DNA from: RYN-433 sp036558265
GTDB lineage: Bacteria > Planctomycetota > Phycisphaerae > Tepidisphaerales > Tepidisphaeraceae
DNA length: 27,361 nt
Direction of reading: 5' to 3'
Assembly (NCBI GenBank): GCA_036558265.1
Contig: DATBFY010000110.1
Span: forward strand, 1 to 27,361
A program made the position numbers and the translations under genes. The notes beneath the pieces are model-generated. The model was not told the DNA's origin. It ran no database searches and saw nothing but the letters and a program-made list of their open reading frames with translations. Shown here one piece after another: positions 1 through 6,744 of the stretch (positions within the stretch are counted from its first letter, which is position 1; every line of letters starts with the position of its first letter).

Positions 1-1797
1 ACGCGTCCGATGACGTACGCGTGGCCTGGATTGGCTTTTCTTACCGCCGGCTGGATAGGGCTCCCGGGGGTGACCCTGCGCGCCGCCCGGGCGGCGGACG
101 TGCTGTGGACCGTGCCCGACGGGGATTGGGCCCAGGGCTCCAACTGGAGCACCGGCGCCCCGCCCGGCCCGACTGACGCGGCGCTGTTCAATTTGAACGC
201 GGGCGCCGGCGTGACGCCGACCGCCCACGTCACCAGCGACGCCGGCGGCGTGACCACGCTGTCGCTCGCCAACGGCAACCGCGTGAACATCGAGAACGGC
301 GGCGCGCTGGCCGTCAACGGCGGAAGCAACCCGTCGGCCGGCGTGCGGATCGGCGACGGGTCGGTGGGAAGCCTCAACCTCGCGGGCGTCGCCCGGCTGA
401 CCACCACGTCCGGCGACGTCGGCGGCGACTTCCACGTCGGCATGGGGGACGGCGGCATCGGCACGCTCAACGTCAACGCCGGCGCGCTGGTTTCCCCGCG
501 CGACCTGGTCGTGGGCGACGCAACCGGCGTCGGCGTGGTCAACCAGACCGGCGGAACGGTCACGGCCGGCGGGCCGGGGAACGGGGCGCTGGTCGTCGGC
601 CGCGACGGGGGCAACGGAACCTACAACCTCAGCGGCGGGACGCTGAACAACCAGGCCACCGGTTCGTCCGACGTCAACTTCATGATCGGCATCGGCGGGG
701 GGAGCGGGAAGTTCGTCATGACCGGCGGAACCGTCAACGTGACCGCCGGCACTTCCAGCGCGCTCGGGACCTTCACCGTCGCCCGCGGCCCGGGCTCGAA
801 GGGCACGTTCGAGATGTCCGGCGGGACGCTGCACACGACAGGGGCGTTCCGCATGGCGTCGTACGAGTCGATCGGCGTGGGCGACATGACCGGCACGGCG
901 ACCCAGACGGGCGGGCAGATTACCGCCGACCGCTGGGTCAGCGTCGCCGAGGGTGGCGTGGGGACGTACAACCTGTCGGGCGGGCGCCTGGTGGCCGCAG
1001 ATGATTTCAACATCAGCGACATCGACAACAGCCACGGCACGCTCAACCTGAGCGGCACCGGATACGCGCAGGGCAGCACCGTGTACGTCGCCAAATCGCC
1101 CGGCGGGGTGGGGGTGGTCAATCAAACCGGCGGGACGATGGTGGCCGCAGGCCTGATGCTCGCCGACAACGCGACGGCATCCGGCACTTACAATCTGAGC
1201 GGCGGCGTGCTCGACATGCACGGCGGCGGGATCGTGCTTGGGTTCAACGGTGGTCATGGTGCCTACGCCTTCAACATGACCGGCGGCGAGTTGAAGAATC
1301 CGGCGGGGTTCGGCTTTCCGTTCGTCCAGCAGGGGGGCACGCTTTACGTCGGCGATGCGGACGACATCGGTAAGCTGGGCCTGGCGTTCGACTACACGCT
1401 GGGGCCCAATGCGATCATCGACTTCGACATTCGAGGCTCTCTCGACCAGTTCAATCTCGATCAGGTTCATATCGAAAAGAACGGGGTGGTCGTCACGCTC
1501 CAGGGGAAGCTGCAAACCCACGTCACCATCAACCCGACGCCCGGGCAGCAGTTCACGATCATCCATAACAACTTCGGCGCCGGGTTGCCGATCGTGGGAA
1601 GCTTCGACGGCCTGCCCGAGGGATCGATCTTCGAATCGGGCGGGGCGCGCTTCCAGATTACCTATGCCGGCGGTGCGTTCGGGCACGACGTGGTGCTGAC
1701 GGCGCTGGCGACGCCGGAACCGGGAACGCTGGGACTGCTGGGGGTTGCGGCTGTTGCGCTGGTCGGGGTGCGCCGGCGGCGCGCGGAGGGATTCTGA
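1..1797 (+). CDS. PEP-CTERM sorting-domain protein with T5SS/PEP-CTERM-type beta repeats, copy 1 (5' end outside window)
   Basis: Secreted, probably surface-anchored repeat protein. The first in-window ATG is at 10, but the frame is open to base 1, and the neighbouring paralogue starts five codons before base 1 of the alignment (MLKWTRPM), so the true start is probably 12 nt outside the window. A hydrophobic segment ends at an Ala-rich cleavage-like site (LRAARAAD), followed by VLWTVPDGDW, common at the start of such proteins. The body is Gly/Asn/Thr-rich with imperfect repeats such as GTYNLSGGTL, GVVNQTGGT and GTLNLSGTGY, resembling the T5SS/PEP-CTERM-associated repeat family and predicting a beta-helix. 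The C-terminus has the tripartite sorting signal: PEP at about residues 569-571 (numbered from the ATG at 10), a hydrophobic stretch LGLLGVAAVALVGV, then RRRR. It would be handled by an exosortase, not encoded here. Family confident; biological role unknown. Confidence 0.9.
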   Translation, partial: TRPMTYAWPGLAFLTAGWIGLPGVTLRAARAADVLWTVPDGDWAQGSNWSTGAPPGPTDAALFNLNAGAGVTPTAHVTSDAGGVTTLSLANGNRVNIENGGALAVNGGSNPSAGVRIGDGSVGSLNLAGVARLTTTSGDVGGDFHVGMGDGGIGTLNVNAGALVSPRDLVVGDATGVGVVNQTGGTVTAGGPGNGALVVGRDGGNGTYNLSGGTLNNQATGSSDVNFMIGIGGGSGKFVMTGGTVNVTAGTSSALGTFTVARGPGSKGTFEMSGGTLHTTGAFRMASYESIGVGDMTGTATQTGGQITADRWVSVAEGGVGTYNLSGGRLVAADDFNISDIDNSHGTLNLSGTGYAQGSTVYVAKSPGGVGVVNQTGGTMVAAGLMLADNATASGTYNLSGGVLDMHGGGIVLGFNGGHGAYAFNMTGGELKNPAGFGFPFVQQGGTLYVGDADDIGKLGLAFDYTLGPNAIIDFDIRGSLDQFNLDQVHIEKNGVVVTLQGKLQTHVTINPTPGQQFTIIHNNFGAGLPIVGSFDGLPEGSIFESGGARFQITYAGGAFGHDVVLTALATPEPGTLGLLGVAAVALVGVRRRRAEGF

Positions 1798-1805
1798 GCT
1801 GCGCC

Positions 1806-1825
1806 CCCACCCTTGAAAGGGTGGG
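1806..1825 (+). terminator. Hairpin just after PEP-CTERM copy 1
   Basis: Nine bases after the stop codon lies the perfect inverted repeat CCCACCCT-TGAA-AGGGTGGG (8-bp stem, 4-nt loop). No T-tract follows, so it is either a weak terminator or a dispersed palindromic repeat. Confidence 0.45.
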
Positions 1826-1846
1826 CCACCCTGCCCGGCACCTTTT

Positions 1847-1881
1847 CCATCCTCCATCCTCCATCCTCCATCCTCCATCCT
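1847..1881. repeat. Five perfect tandem CCATCCT heptamers
   Basis: Five uninterrupted 7-bp units (CCATCCT) are followed directly by CGTATT. The same heptamer array with the same CGTATT end occurs inside lpxB at 6191-6224, so this is a dispersed simple-repeat element, not chance low complexity. Here it is non-coding, between the two PEP-CTERM genes. Confidence 0.85.
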
Positions 1882-1910
1882 CGTATTCTCTCCCCTCCCC
1901 CTCCCGCAGA

Positions 1911-1979
1911 TTTTTTAAAAAAACTCTTGCGACCCCTTACGGCGATCGTCATCATCTCCATTTGGTCCCCACGGGGACC
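1911..1979 (+). promoter_or_regulatory. Candidate promoter and 5' hairpin for PEP-CTERM copy 2
   Basis: A symmetrical A/T block TTTTTTAAAAAA (1911-1922) could act as an UP element. It precedes TTGCGA (1927-1932) and, after a 17-bp spacer, CATCAT (1950-1955), a plausible but weak -35/-10 pair. Just beyond the predicted transcript start is the palindrome GGTCCCC-AC-GGGGACC (1964-1979), which could be an operator or a stabilising hairpin at the 5' end of the mRNA. The assignment is by inspection only. Confidence 0.3.
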
Positions 1980-2026
1980 CGCCTCCGCGATGATTGCGGC
2001 GGGTGAAACGAAAGTGGGACGACATC

Positions 2027-3865
2027 ATGTTGAAGTGGACGCGTCCGATGACGTACGCGTGGCCTGGATTGGCTTTTCTTACCGCCGGCTGGATAGGGCT
2101 CCCGGGGGTGACCCTGCGCGCCGCCCGGGGGGCGGACGTGCTGTGGACCGTGCCCGATGGGGACTGGGGCGTCAGTGGGAACTGGAGCAATGACGCGGGG
2201 CCGGGGCCGGCCGACGCGGCGCTGCTGAACCTGGCCGGTGGAGGTGGGGTGACGCCGACGGCGCACGTGACGACCGACGTCGGCACGGTCGCCGCGGTCT
2301 CGGTGGCCAACGACAATCGCCTGAGCATGGAGACCGGCGGCGCGCTGGCGGTCAACGGGGGGAGCAACCCGGCGGCCGGCGTGCGGATCGGTGACGGGTC
2401 GGGCGGGGTCGCGAACCTGGGCGGGACCGGACGATTGACCACCACGGTCAACGACGTGGGCGGCGACGTGCGCGTGGGGATCGGCGACGGCGGCCGCGGG
2501 ACCCTGAACCTGGCTGACACGGCGCAGCTGAGCCCGCGCAATTTGGTCGTGGGGGACGCGGGCGGGACGGGCGTCGTGAACCATGCTCGTGGAACGGTCA
2601 CGCTCGGCGGGCCGGGATTCGGGCGCCTCGTGCTGGGGCGCAATGCCGGCAGCACCGGAACCTACAACCTCAGCGGCGGGACGCTGAACGTCGTCAACCG
2701 GGCCACGGACCCGGGCTTCACTGAATTCAGTGTCGGCTTCGACGGCGGCAGCGGGCGGTTCGTGGTGACCGGAGGCGCCGTCGAGGTGACCGGCGCGCCC
2801 GGCGGCGCCCTGGGGAACTTCGTCGTGGGCCACGGCCCGGGTTCGACCGGCTCGTTCGAGATCTCCGGCGGATCGCTCCACGCGAACGGCGCCTTCATCA
2901 TGGCCGGGCGCGACCTTGCCTTGCCCGAGACGAGCGACATGAGCGGCACCGCCACGCAGACCGGCGGGGTGGTCACCGGTGACAAGTGGGTGAGCATCGC
3001 CGAGACCGGTACCGGCACCTACAACCTATCGGGCGGGCAGTTGATGGCCCCGCGGGATCTGAACATCAGCGACCTGGACAACAGCCACGGCACGCTCAAC
3101 CTCAGCGACTCCGGCTACGCGTTTGCGAAGGGGTTGTACATTGCCAAGTCCCCCGGCGGGGTGGGCGTGATCAACCAGACCGGCGGCACGATGGTCGCGA
3201 ATGGCGTGGTCTTCGCCGACAACAAGACGGCCACCGGCACCTACAACCTTCGAGGCGGCGTGCTCGACCTGCAGGGCGGTGGCATCACCCGCGGTGCCGG
3301 CACCCTCGCCTTCAACATGACCGGGGGCGAGTTGAGAAACCCGACGACGCTCGGCATCCCGTTCGACCAGGAGGGCGGCGCGTTGTTCGTCGGCGACAAG
3401 GACGGCGTTGGCTGGACCACGCTGGGAGGCAACTATACGCTGGGTCCGAACGCGATCCTCGACATTGCGATGAACGGGCCAACCGATTACGACTATCTTC
3501 GCGTCCTCGATAGCGGGCTGGTCATCACCCTCCATGGGAGGCTGGCTCTGCATCTTAACTTCGCGCCCACGCCAGGCCAGCAATTCGTGATCATCTCGAA
3601 CACCTTCGGGCGCAGCCAGGTCGTGGGCAACTTCGACGGCCTGCCCGAAGGGTCCGTCTTCGATACGGCCAACGCGCGCTTTCGGATCAACTATGCCAGC
3701 GGAGTGCTCGGCCATGACGTCGTGCTGACGGCACTGGCGACGCCGGAACCGGGAACGCTGGGCGTGCTGGGGGTTGCGGCTGTTGCGCTGGTCGGGGTGC
3801 GCCGGCGGCGGCGGCCGCGGGCGGATTCTGAGCCCTGCAAAAAGGCGTGGCACGGGTTCAGGTGA
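2027..3865 (+). CDS. PEP-CTERM sorting-domain protein with T5SS/PEP-CTERM-type beta repeats, copy 2
   Basis: Paralogue of the upstream gene and of similar length (612 aa). The ATG at 2027 (MLKWTRPM) is preferred over an in-frame TTG at 1994, because it begins at a normal distance before the hydrophobic signal segment. The first 91 bases of the window are identical to 2039-2129, and the 3' ends encoding the sorting signal are also nearly identical, while the middles have diverged. Repeats include GTYNLSGGTL, GTYNLSGGQL, GTYNLRGGVL and GVINQTGGTM. The sorting signal has PEP at about 573-575, a hydrophobic span and RRRRR. Oddly, the protein does not stop there: relative to copy 1 the frame has shifted in the basic codons, so the ancestral TGA (3829-3831) is out of frame and a tail ending KKAWHGFR is added. 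Surface or matrix protein; specific role unknown. Confidence 0.88.
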   Translation: MLKWTRPMTYAWPGLAFLTAGWIGLPGVTLRAARGADVLWTVPDGDWGVSGNWSNDAGPGPADAALLNLAGGGGVTPTAHVTTDVGTVAAVSVANDNRLSMETGGALAVNGGSNPAAGVRIGDGSGGVANLGGTGRLTTTVNDVGGDVRVGIGDGGRGTLNLADTAQLSPRNLVVGDAGGTGVVNHARGTVTLGGPGFGRLVLGRNAGSTGTYNLSGGTLNVVNRATDPGFTEFSVGFDGGSGRFVVTGGAVEVTGAPGGALGNFVVGHGPGSTGSFEISGGSLHANGAFIMAGRDLALPETSDMSGTATQTGGVVTGDKWVSIAETGTGTYNLSGGQLMAPRDLNISDLDNSHGTLNLSDSGYAFAKGLYIAKSPGGVGVINQTGGTMVANGVVFADNKTATGTYNLRGGVLDLQGGGITRGAGTLAFNMTGGELRNPTTLGIPFDQEGGALFVGDKDGVGWTTLGGNYTLGPNAILDIAMNGPTDYDYLRVLDSGLVITLHGRLALHLNFAPTPGQQFVIISNTFGRSQVVGNFDGLPEGSVFDTANARFRINYASGVLGHDVVLTALATPEPGTLGVLGVAAVALVGVRRRRRPRADSEPCKKAWHGFR

Positions 3866-3878
3866 GCCCGTGCCACGC
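3839..3878 (-). terminator. Rho-independent terminator of the lipoprotein/pseudopilin operon
   Basis: Read on the minus strand, a 12-bp perfect stem (GCGTGGCACGGG at 3845-3856 against CCCGTGCCACGC at 3867-3878, 10-nt loop) is followed by five T residues (A's at 3839-3843 on the plus strand). It sits about 25 bp past the stop of the minus-strand lipoprotein. The last codons and the stop of the convergent PEP-CTERM copy 2 lie inside this hairpin. Confidence 0.8.
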
Positions 3879-3902
3879 GTGGAGATTCAGGTTTGATGAC
3901 GG

Positions 3903-4277
3903 CTACCTGGCGACTTCGACCCCGGGAAGAGATTGCTTGAGCTTCTCGATTCCCTTTTCCGTGATGCGACTGCCGATCGCCTCGACACGATGGACGTTGG
4001 GAAACTTTCCGAGCTGCGCAAGCCCGGCGTCGCTCAACTGGCTTCGGTAGAAGATCACGTTCACGTTGGGGGCGCTGGACTGGGCGGGAATCTTCTGGAG
4101 GCCGCTGTCCAGGATCGTGCCGTCGGGCTTCATGTCGATGCCGGGGATTGCGACGACCGTGGCTTCCCCAGCCGAGCCGCCGGACCCGGATTTCTTACAC
4201 CCGCCGAGCACGAGGGCGACAGTGAACGCGCAGATCAACGACACGCCGAGCGATACATTAAACCCAGCTCGTGCCAT
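3903..4277 (-). CDS. Small lipoprotein with LRR-like C-terminal segment
   Basis: A 124-aa exported lipoprotein. A hydrophobic N-terminal signal ends in the lipobox LGGC (Cys about residue 27), followed by a Lys/Gly/Ser linker, so lipidation and membrane anchoring are expected. The C-terminal third (LSDAGLAQLGKFPNVHRVEA, then ITEKGIEKLKQSLPGVEV) matches the planctomycete-type leucine-rich repeat pattern LTDAGLxxLxxLxxLxxLxL, about two repeats, suggesting a small protein-protein interaction surface. The ATG is preceded by a good Shine-Dalgarno sequence (GAGGAG, about 7 nt upstream). It lies 59 bp downstream of the pseudopilin gene on the same strand and ahead of a terminator, so the two are probably co-transcribed. 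Partner unknown. Confidence 0.8.
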   Translation of the reverse strand: MARAGFNVSLGVSLICAFTVALVLGGCKKSGSGGSAGEATVVAIPGIDMKPDGTILDSGLQKIPAQSSAPNVNVIFYRSQLSDAGLAQLGKFPNVHRVEAIGSRITEKGIEKLKQSLPGVEVAR

Positions 4278-4336
4278 CCAAGCTCCTCAGGTTCTCGAAC
4301 TGACGGGTCTGTAGGGCCAGAAACAACTGACGTCGA

Positions 4337-5149
4337 TTAGTTGTCTCGTGCCAGGACGCCTTGCCCCGCTACCGTGTAATTCCGGCCATTCCAGCCACCG
4401 TTGGGGCTGTCGGGGTGGCACCACAGGGAACTGGGGCCCTTGCTCAGTTCCGCATTGAACTTGGTGACCGAGTAGGTGTCGGCGTGCCCGTCGAGGAATC
4501 CGACGGAGGTGCTGCGGCCCGCGTGGCGCACGGTGATCCCTTCATCGGGGAAGTTCGCCGCGTCCCATGCCTCGCCACCTGATGCGGAGAGGCCGACTTC
4601 CCAGAACAGGGCCGCTTCAGCCGACTTCCTGAACTGGCTGAACTTTTTCATGCCACCCTTACCGGCAATCCCGGCGTCCCAACCGCCCATGCAGCCGTTG
4701 GCGCAATAGGTGGTCATGACGACGTACCACTGCGGGTTGGGCCAGGGGCCGGTGTCGAGCGGGCAGCGGAACAGGTCGCGCTTGCCGCCGACGTATTTCC
4801 ACATCGCGCCCGTCTCCAGGTCGCTTTCATCGAACTTTCCCCTCGCCTTGACGACGTCTCCGTTATAGGCCCAGCAGGGTACCCGGAAACTCGCACCCGG
4901 GTTCCAGTTCCACCCATCGCCCCAACCCGTATAGGGGATGTATCCCTTGTTCTCGTTCGAATACATGATCGACGCGACCATGAGCTGGCGCATGTTGGAA
5001 AGGCAGGCGGCGCCGGCGGCCTGTTTGCGGGCCTTGGAGAGGGCCGGCAGCAGGATCGAGATCAGCAATGCAATGATCCCGATGACGACCAGCAGCTCAA
5101 CCAGTGTGAACGCGCGACGCGACGACGAGCGGGAGGTGGGGGTGCTCAT
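4337..5149 (-). CDS. Type II secretion-like pseudopilin with prepilin N-terminal cleavage/methylation domain
   Basis: 270 aa. The N-terminus SSSRRAFTLVELLVVIGII is a classic type III prepilin signal: a basic leader, cleavage before Phe and Glu at mature position 5, followed by a long hydrophobic helix (about residues 14-37). A C-terminal H...GFLDGHAD element (RHAG through DGHAD) matches the planctomycete pre-pilin H-X9-DG type, here with ten residues between His and Asp-Gly. Such proteins are very numerous in Planctomycetota and are presumed substrates of a prepilin peptidase (not in this window), forming pseudopili or being exported. The start ATG at 5149 has GAGG about 6 nt upstream. First gene of a two-gene unit with the downstream lipoprotein. 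Confidence 0.88.
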   Translation of the reverse strand: MSTPTSRSSSRRAFTLVELLVVIGIIALLISILLPALSKARKQAAGAACLSNMRQLMVASIMYSNENKGYIPYTGWGDGWNWNPGASFRVPCWAYNGDVVKARGKFDESDLETGAMWKYVGGKRDLFRCPLDTGPWPNPQWYVVMTTYCANGCMGGWDAGIAGKGGMKKFSQFRKSAEAALFWEVGLSASGGEAWDAANFPDEGITVRHAGRSTSVGFLDGHADTYSVTKFNAELSKGPSSLWCHPDSPNGGWNGRNYTVAGQGVLARDN

Positions 5150-5206
5150 ATGTCCTCAAACGACGTAAGACGTGGCTCGGAAAACGGAAGTGACCTGACC
5201 CCGCAA

Positions 5207-5235
5207 GTGTTATCTCTTTTGGGGGTATTAGTCAA
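5207..5235 (-). promoter_or_regulatory. Likely sigma70-type promoter for the pseudopilin operon
   Basis: On the minus strand TTGACT (5235-5230) is followed, after 17 bp, by TAACAC (5212-5207), or after 15 bp by GATAAC (5214-5209). Either gives a transcript start near 5200, about 50 nt before the pseudopilin ATG. Inferred from motif and position only. Confidence 0.45.
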
Positions 5236-5280
5236 TGGAATTTTGACCTTGCGGGGGGTGTGCCGTCCGAAAAACAAGGT

Positions 5281-5407
5281 TCACCGCAGAGGCGCGGAGA
5301 TCGCAGAGAGAAGTCAGGATACGGGAGGAGGTTAGCCCTGGAGGTTGATTTCATCCTGCAAATCCAAGGCAAATGCCTGCTCTGCGTCCTCTGCGTCTCT
5401 GCGGTGA
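5281..5407. repeat. Large inverted repeat of the CACCGCAGAGRCGC type
   Basis: Arms 5281-5307 and 5381-5407 are reverse complements with four mismatches in 27 (outer ends TCACCGCAGAG and CTCTGCGGTGA), separated by about 73 bp. It fills much of the 312-bp gap between the divergent pseudopilin and lpxB genes, in the lpxB leader. The rest of the gap holds only the pseudopilin promoter. The arms contain short internal CGCAGAG repeats; the element looks like a non-autonomous dispersed palindrome. Confidence 0.75.
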
Positions 5408-5461
5408 TCCCTTTCGTCGAGCGCTTGTGCTTTGGCCATCGTCGTTTAGGCTCGCGGCCGC

Positions 5462-6673
5462 ATGCCCGGACGCGTGTTCATCACGGCTGCGGAGGTCAGC
5501 GGCGACCTGCACGCCTCCCACCTGATCCGCGCGCTGCGCGACGCTTCTCATGATCTCCTCATCGAAGGCCACGGCGGGCCCCGCATGCGCCAGGCCGGCG
5601 CAACGATTCACCACGAGACCACCGCCAACGCCGCGATGGGGGTGTCGGCCCTGGGCCGCGTGCGGGAAATGCTGGGATTGGTGCGGTGGACCAAGCGCTA
5701 TTTCCGCAAAAACCGGCCCGATTTACACATCTGCGTCGATTCCCCCGCCCTGAACTTCCATTTCGCCAAGCTCGCCCACGCCGCGGGGGTGCCGGTGCTG
5801 TATTACGTGGCCCCGCAGCTCTGGGCGTGGCGCGAGGGGCGGATGAAAAAGCTGCGCAAGTGGGTGGATCGGATGGCGTGCATCCTGCCGTTCGAGGAGG
5901 GGTATTTCCGGGGGCACGCCGTGGAGGCGACCTTCGTCGGGCATCCGCTCTTCGATGAATTACATAAGACCCCCCCTGGCGAGGCCGCTTCAGCACCTGG
6001 GTCTTCCTCTCCCTCTCATCCAATCGTCGGCCTCCTCGCGGGGTCGCGGAAATCCGAAGCCGCCAAGAATTTTCCCCGCATGCTCGCGGTTGCCGAGCGC
6101 ATCCGCGGTCGCTTCGCCAACGTCAAATTCCTGCTCCCAACCACGGAGGCGACGGATCCGATCGTGCGCGGCGCCGTGGGGGCCATCCCGCCATCCTCCA
6201 TCCTCCATCCGCCATCCTCGTATTTCGACATCCAGCCAAACACCTTCGACCAAGCCGTCCCTCGCTGCGACCTGGTCATCACCGTCTCCGGCACCGCCAC
6301 CCTGCACGTGGCCCTCCACGGCACGCCGATGATCATCGTCTATCACGGCAACCCCTTGCTCTGGAACGCCCTGGGCCGCTGGCTGATCAAGACCCGCACC
6401 TACGGCCTGATCAACCTGCTCGCCGCCGACCCGCTCCTGGCGGCGAGCGGGCGCGTCACGCCCGCCATGCACGTGGCCCCCGAGTTCATCCCCTGGTACG
6501 GCCCGACCGACCCGGTGGCGGATCACGCCATCGATCTCCTGGAGCATCCCGAGAAGCTGGCCGCGCAGCGGGCGCGGTTGGCCGAACTGGTCGGGCGCCT
6601 GAGTCACCCCGGCGCCAGCGCAAACGCCGCGCGGATGGCAATGGAGATGATGGCGGAGCGAACCGGAAAGTGA
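5462..6673 (+). CDS. lpxB: Lipid-A-disaccharide synthase
   Basis: Glycosyltransferase family 19 enzyme that joins UDP-2,3-diacylglucosamine and lipid X (2,3-diacylglucosamine 1-phosphate) to form the lipid A disaccharide at the inner membrane. Diagnostic stretches are the N-terminal AAEVSGDLHAS, YYVAPQLWAWREGR (about residues 117-130), ILPFEE, FVGHPLFDEL and SGTATLHVAL followed by GTPMIIVYHGNPL. The 403-aa length is normal. Two oddities: the usual SGTATLE glutamate is His here, and a heptamer repeat (6191-6218) encodes a Pro/Ser-rich insert SILHPPSSY in the loop before FDIQPNTFDQAV. No strong ribosome-binding site precedes the ATG. It implies an LPS-type outer membrane, but no other lpx gene is in the window. 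Confidence 0.93.
   Translation: MPGRVFITAAEVSGDLHASHLIRALRDASHDLLIEGHGGPRMRQAGATIHHETTANAAMGVSALGRVREMLGLVRWTKRYFRKNRPDLHICVDSPALNFHFAKLAHAAGVPVLYYVAPQLWAWREGRMKKLRKWVDRMACILPFEEGYFRGHAVEATFVGHPLFDELHKTPPGEAASAPGSSSPSHPIVGLLAGSRKSEAAKNFPRMLAVAERIRGRFANVKFLLPTTEATDPIVRGAVGAIPPSSILHPPSSYFDIQPNTFDQAVPRCDLVITVSGTATLHVALHGTPMIIVYHGNPLLWNALGRWLIKTRTYGLINLLAADPLLAASGRVTPAMHVAPEFIPWYGPTDPVADHAIDLLEHPEKLAAQRARLAELVGRLSHPGASANAARMAMEMMAERTGK
6191..6224. repeat. CCATCCT heptamer array inside lpxB
   Basis: Four tandem 7-bp units (CCATCCT, CCATCCT, CCATCCG, CCATCCT) end in CGTATT, exactly as in the intergenic array at 1847-1887. Because 7 is not a multiple of 3, each unit is read in a different frame, and gain or loss of one unit would shift the lpxB frame. 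Confidence 0.85.
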
Positions 6674-6696
6674 GACCCGCCCAATCACGTTTAGCG

Positions 6697-6713
6697 GCGG
6701 CCCGAAGGGCCGC
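6697..6713. terminator. Hairpin between convergent lpxB and xylB
   Basis: GCGGCCC-GAA-GGGCCGC is a perfect 7-bp GC stem with a 3-nt loop, 24 bp past the lpxB stop and 32 bp past the xylB stop. It could serve both genes; there is no T-tract. Confidence 0.45.
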
Positions 6714-6744
6714 GTGTCTCACGCGTATTCGGTCGATCAAGCCC

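Noticed and set aside
5962..6000. Truncation of LpxB at the variable region after FVGHPLFDEL
   Set aside because: The frame is open throughout and both flanking conserved blocks are present; this is a normal variable loop.
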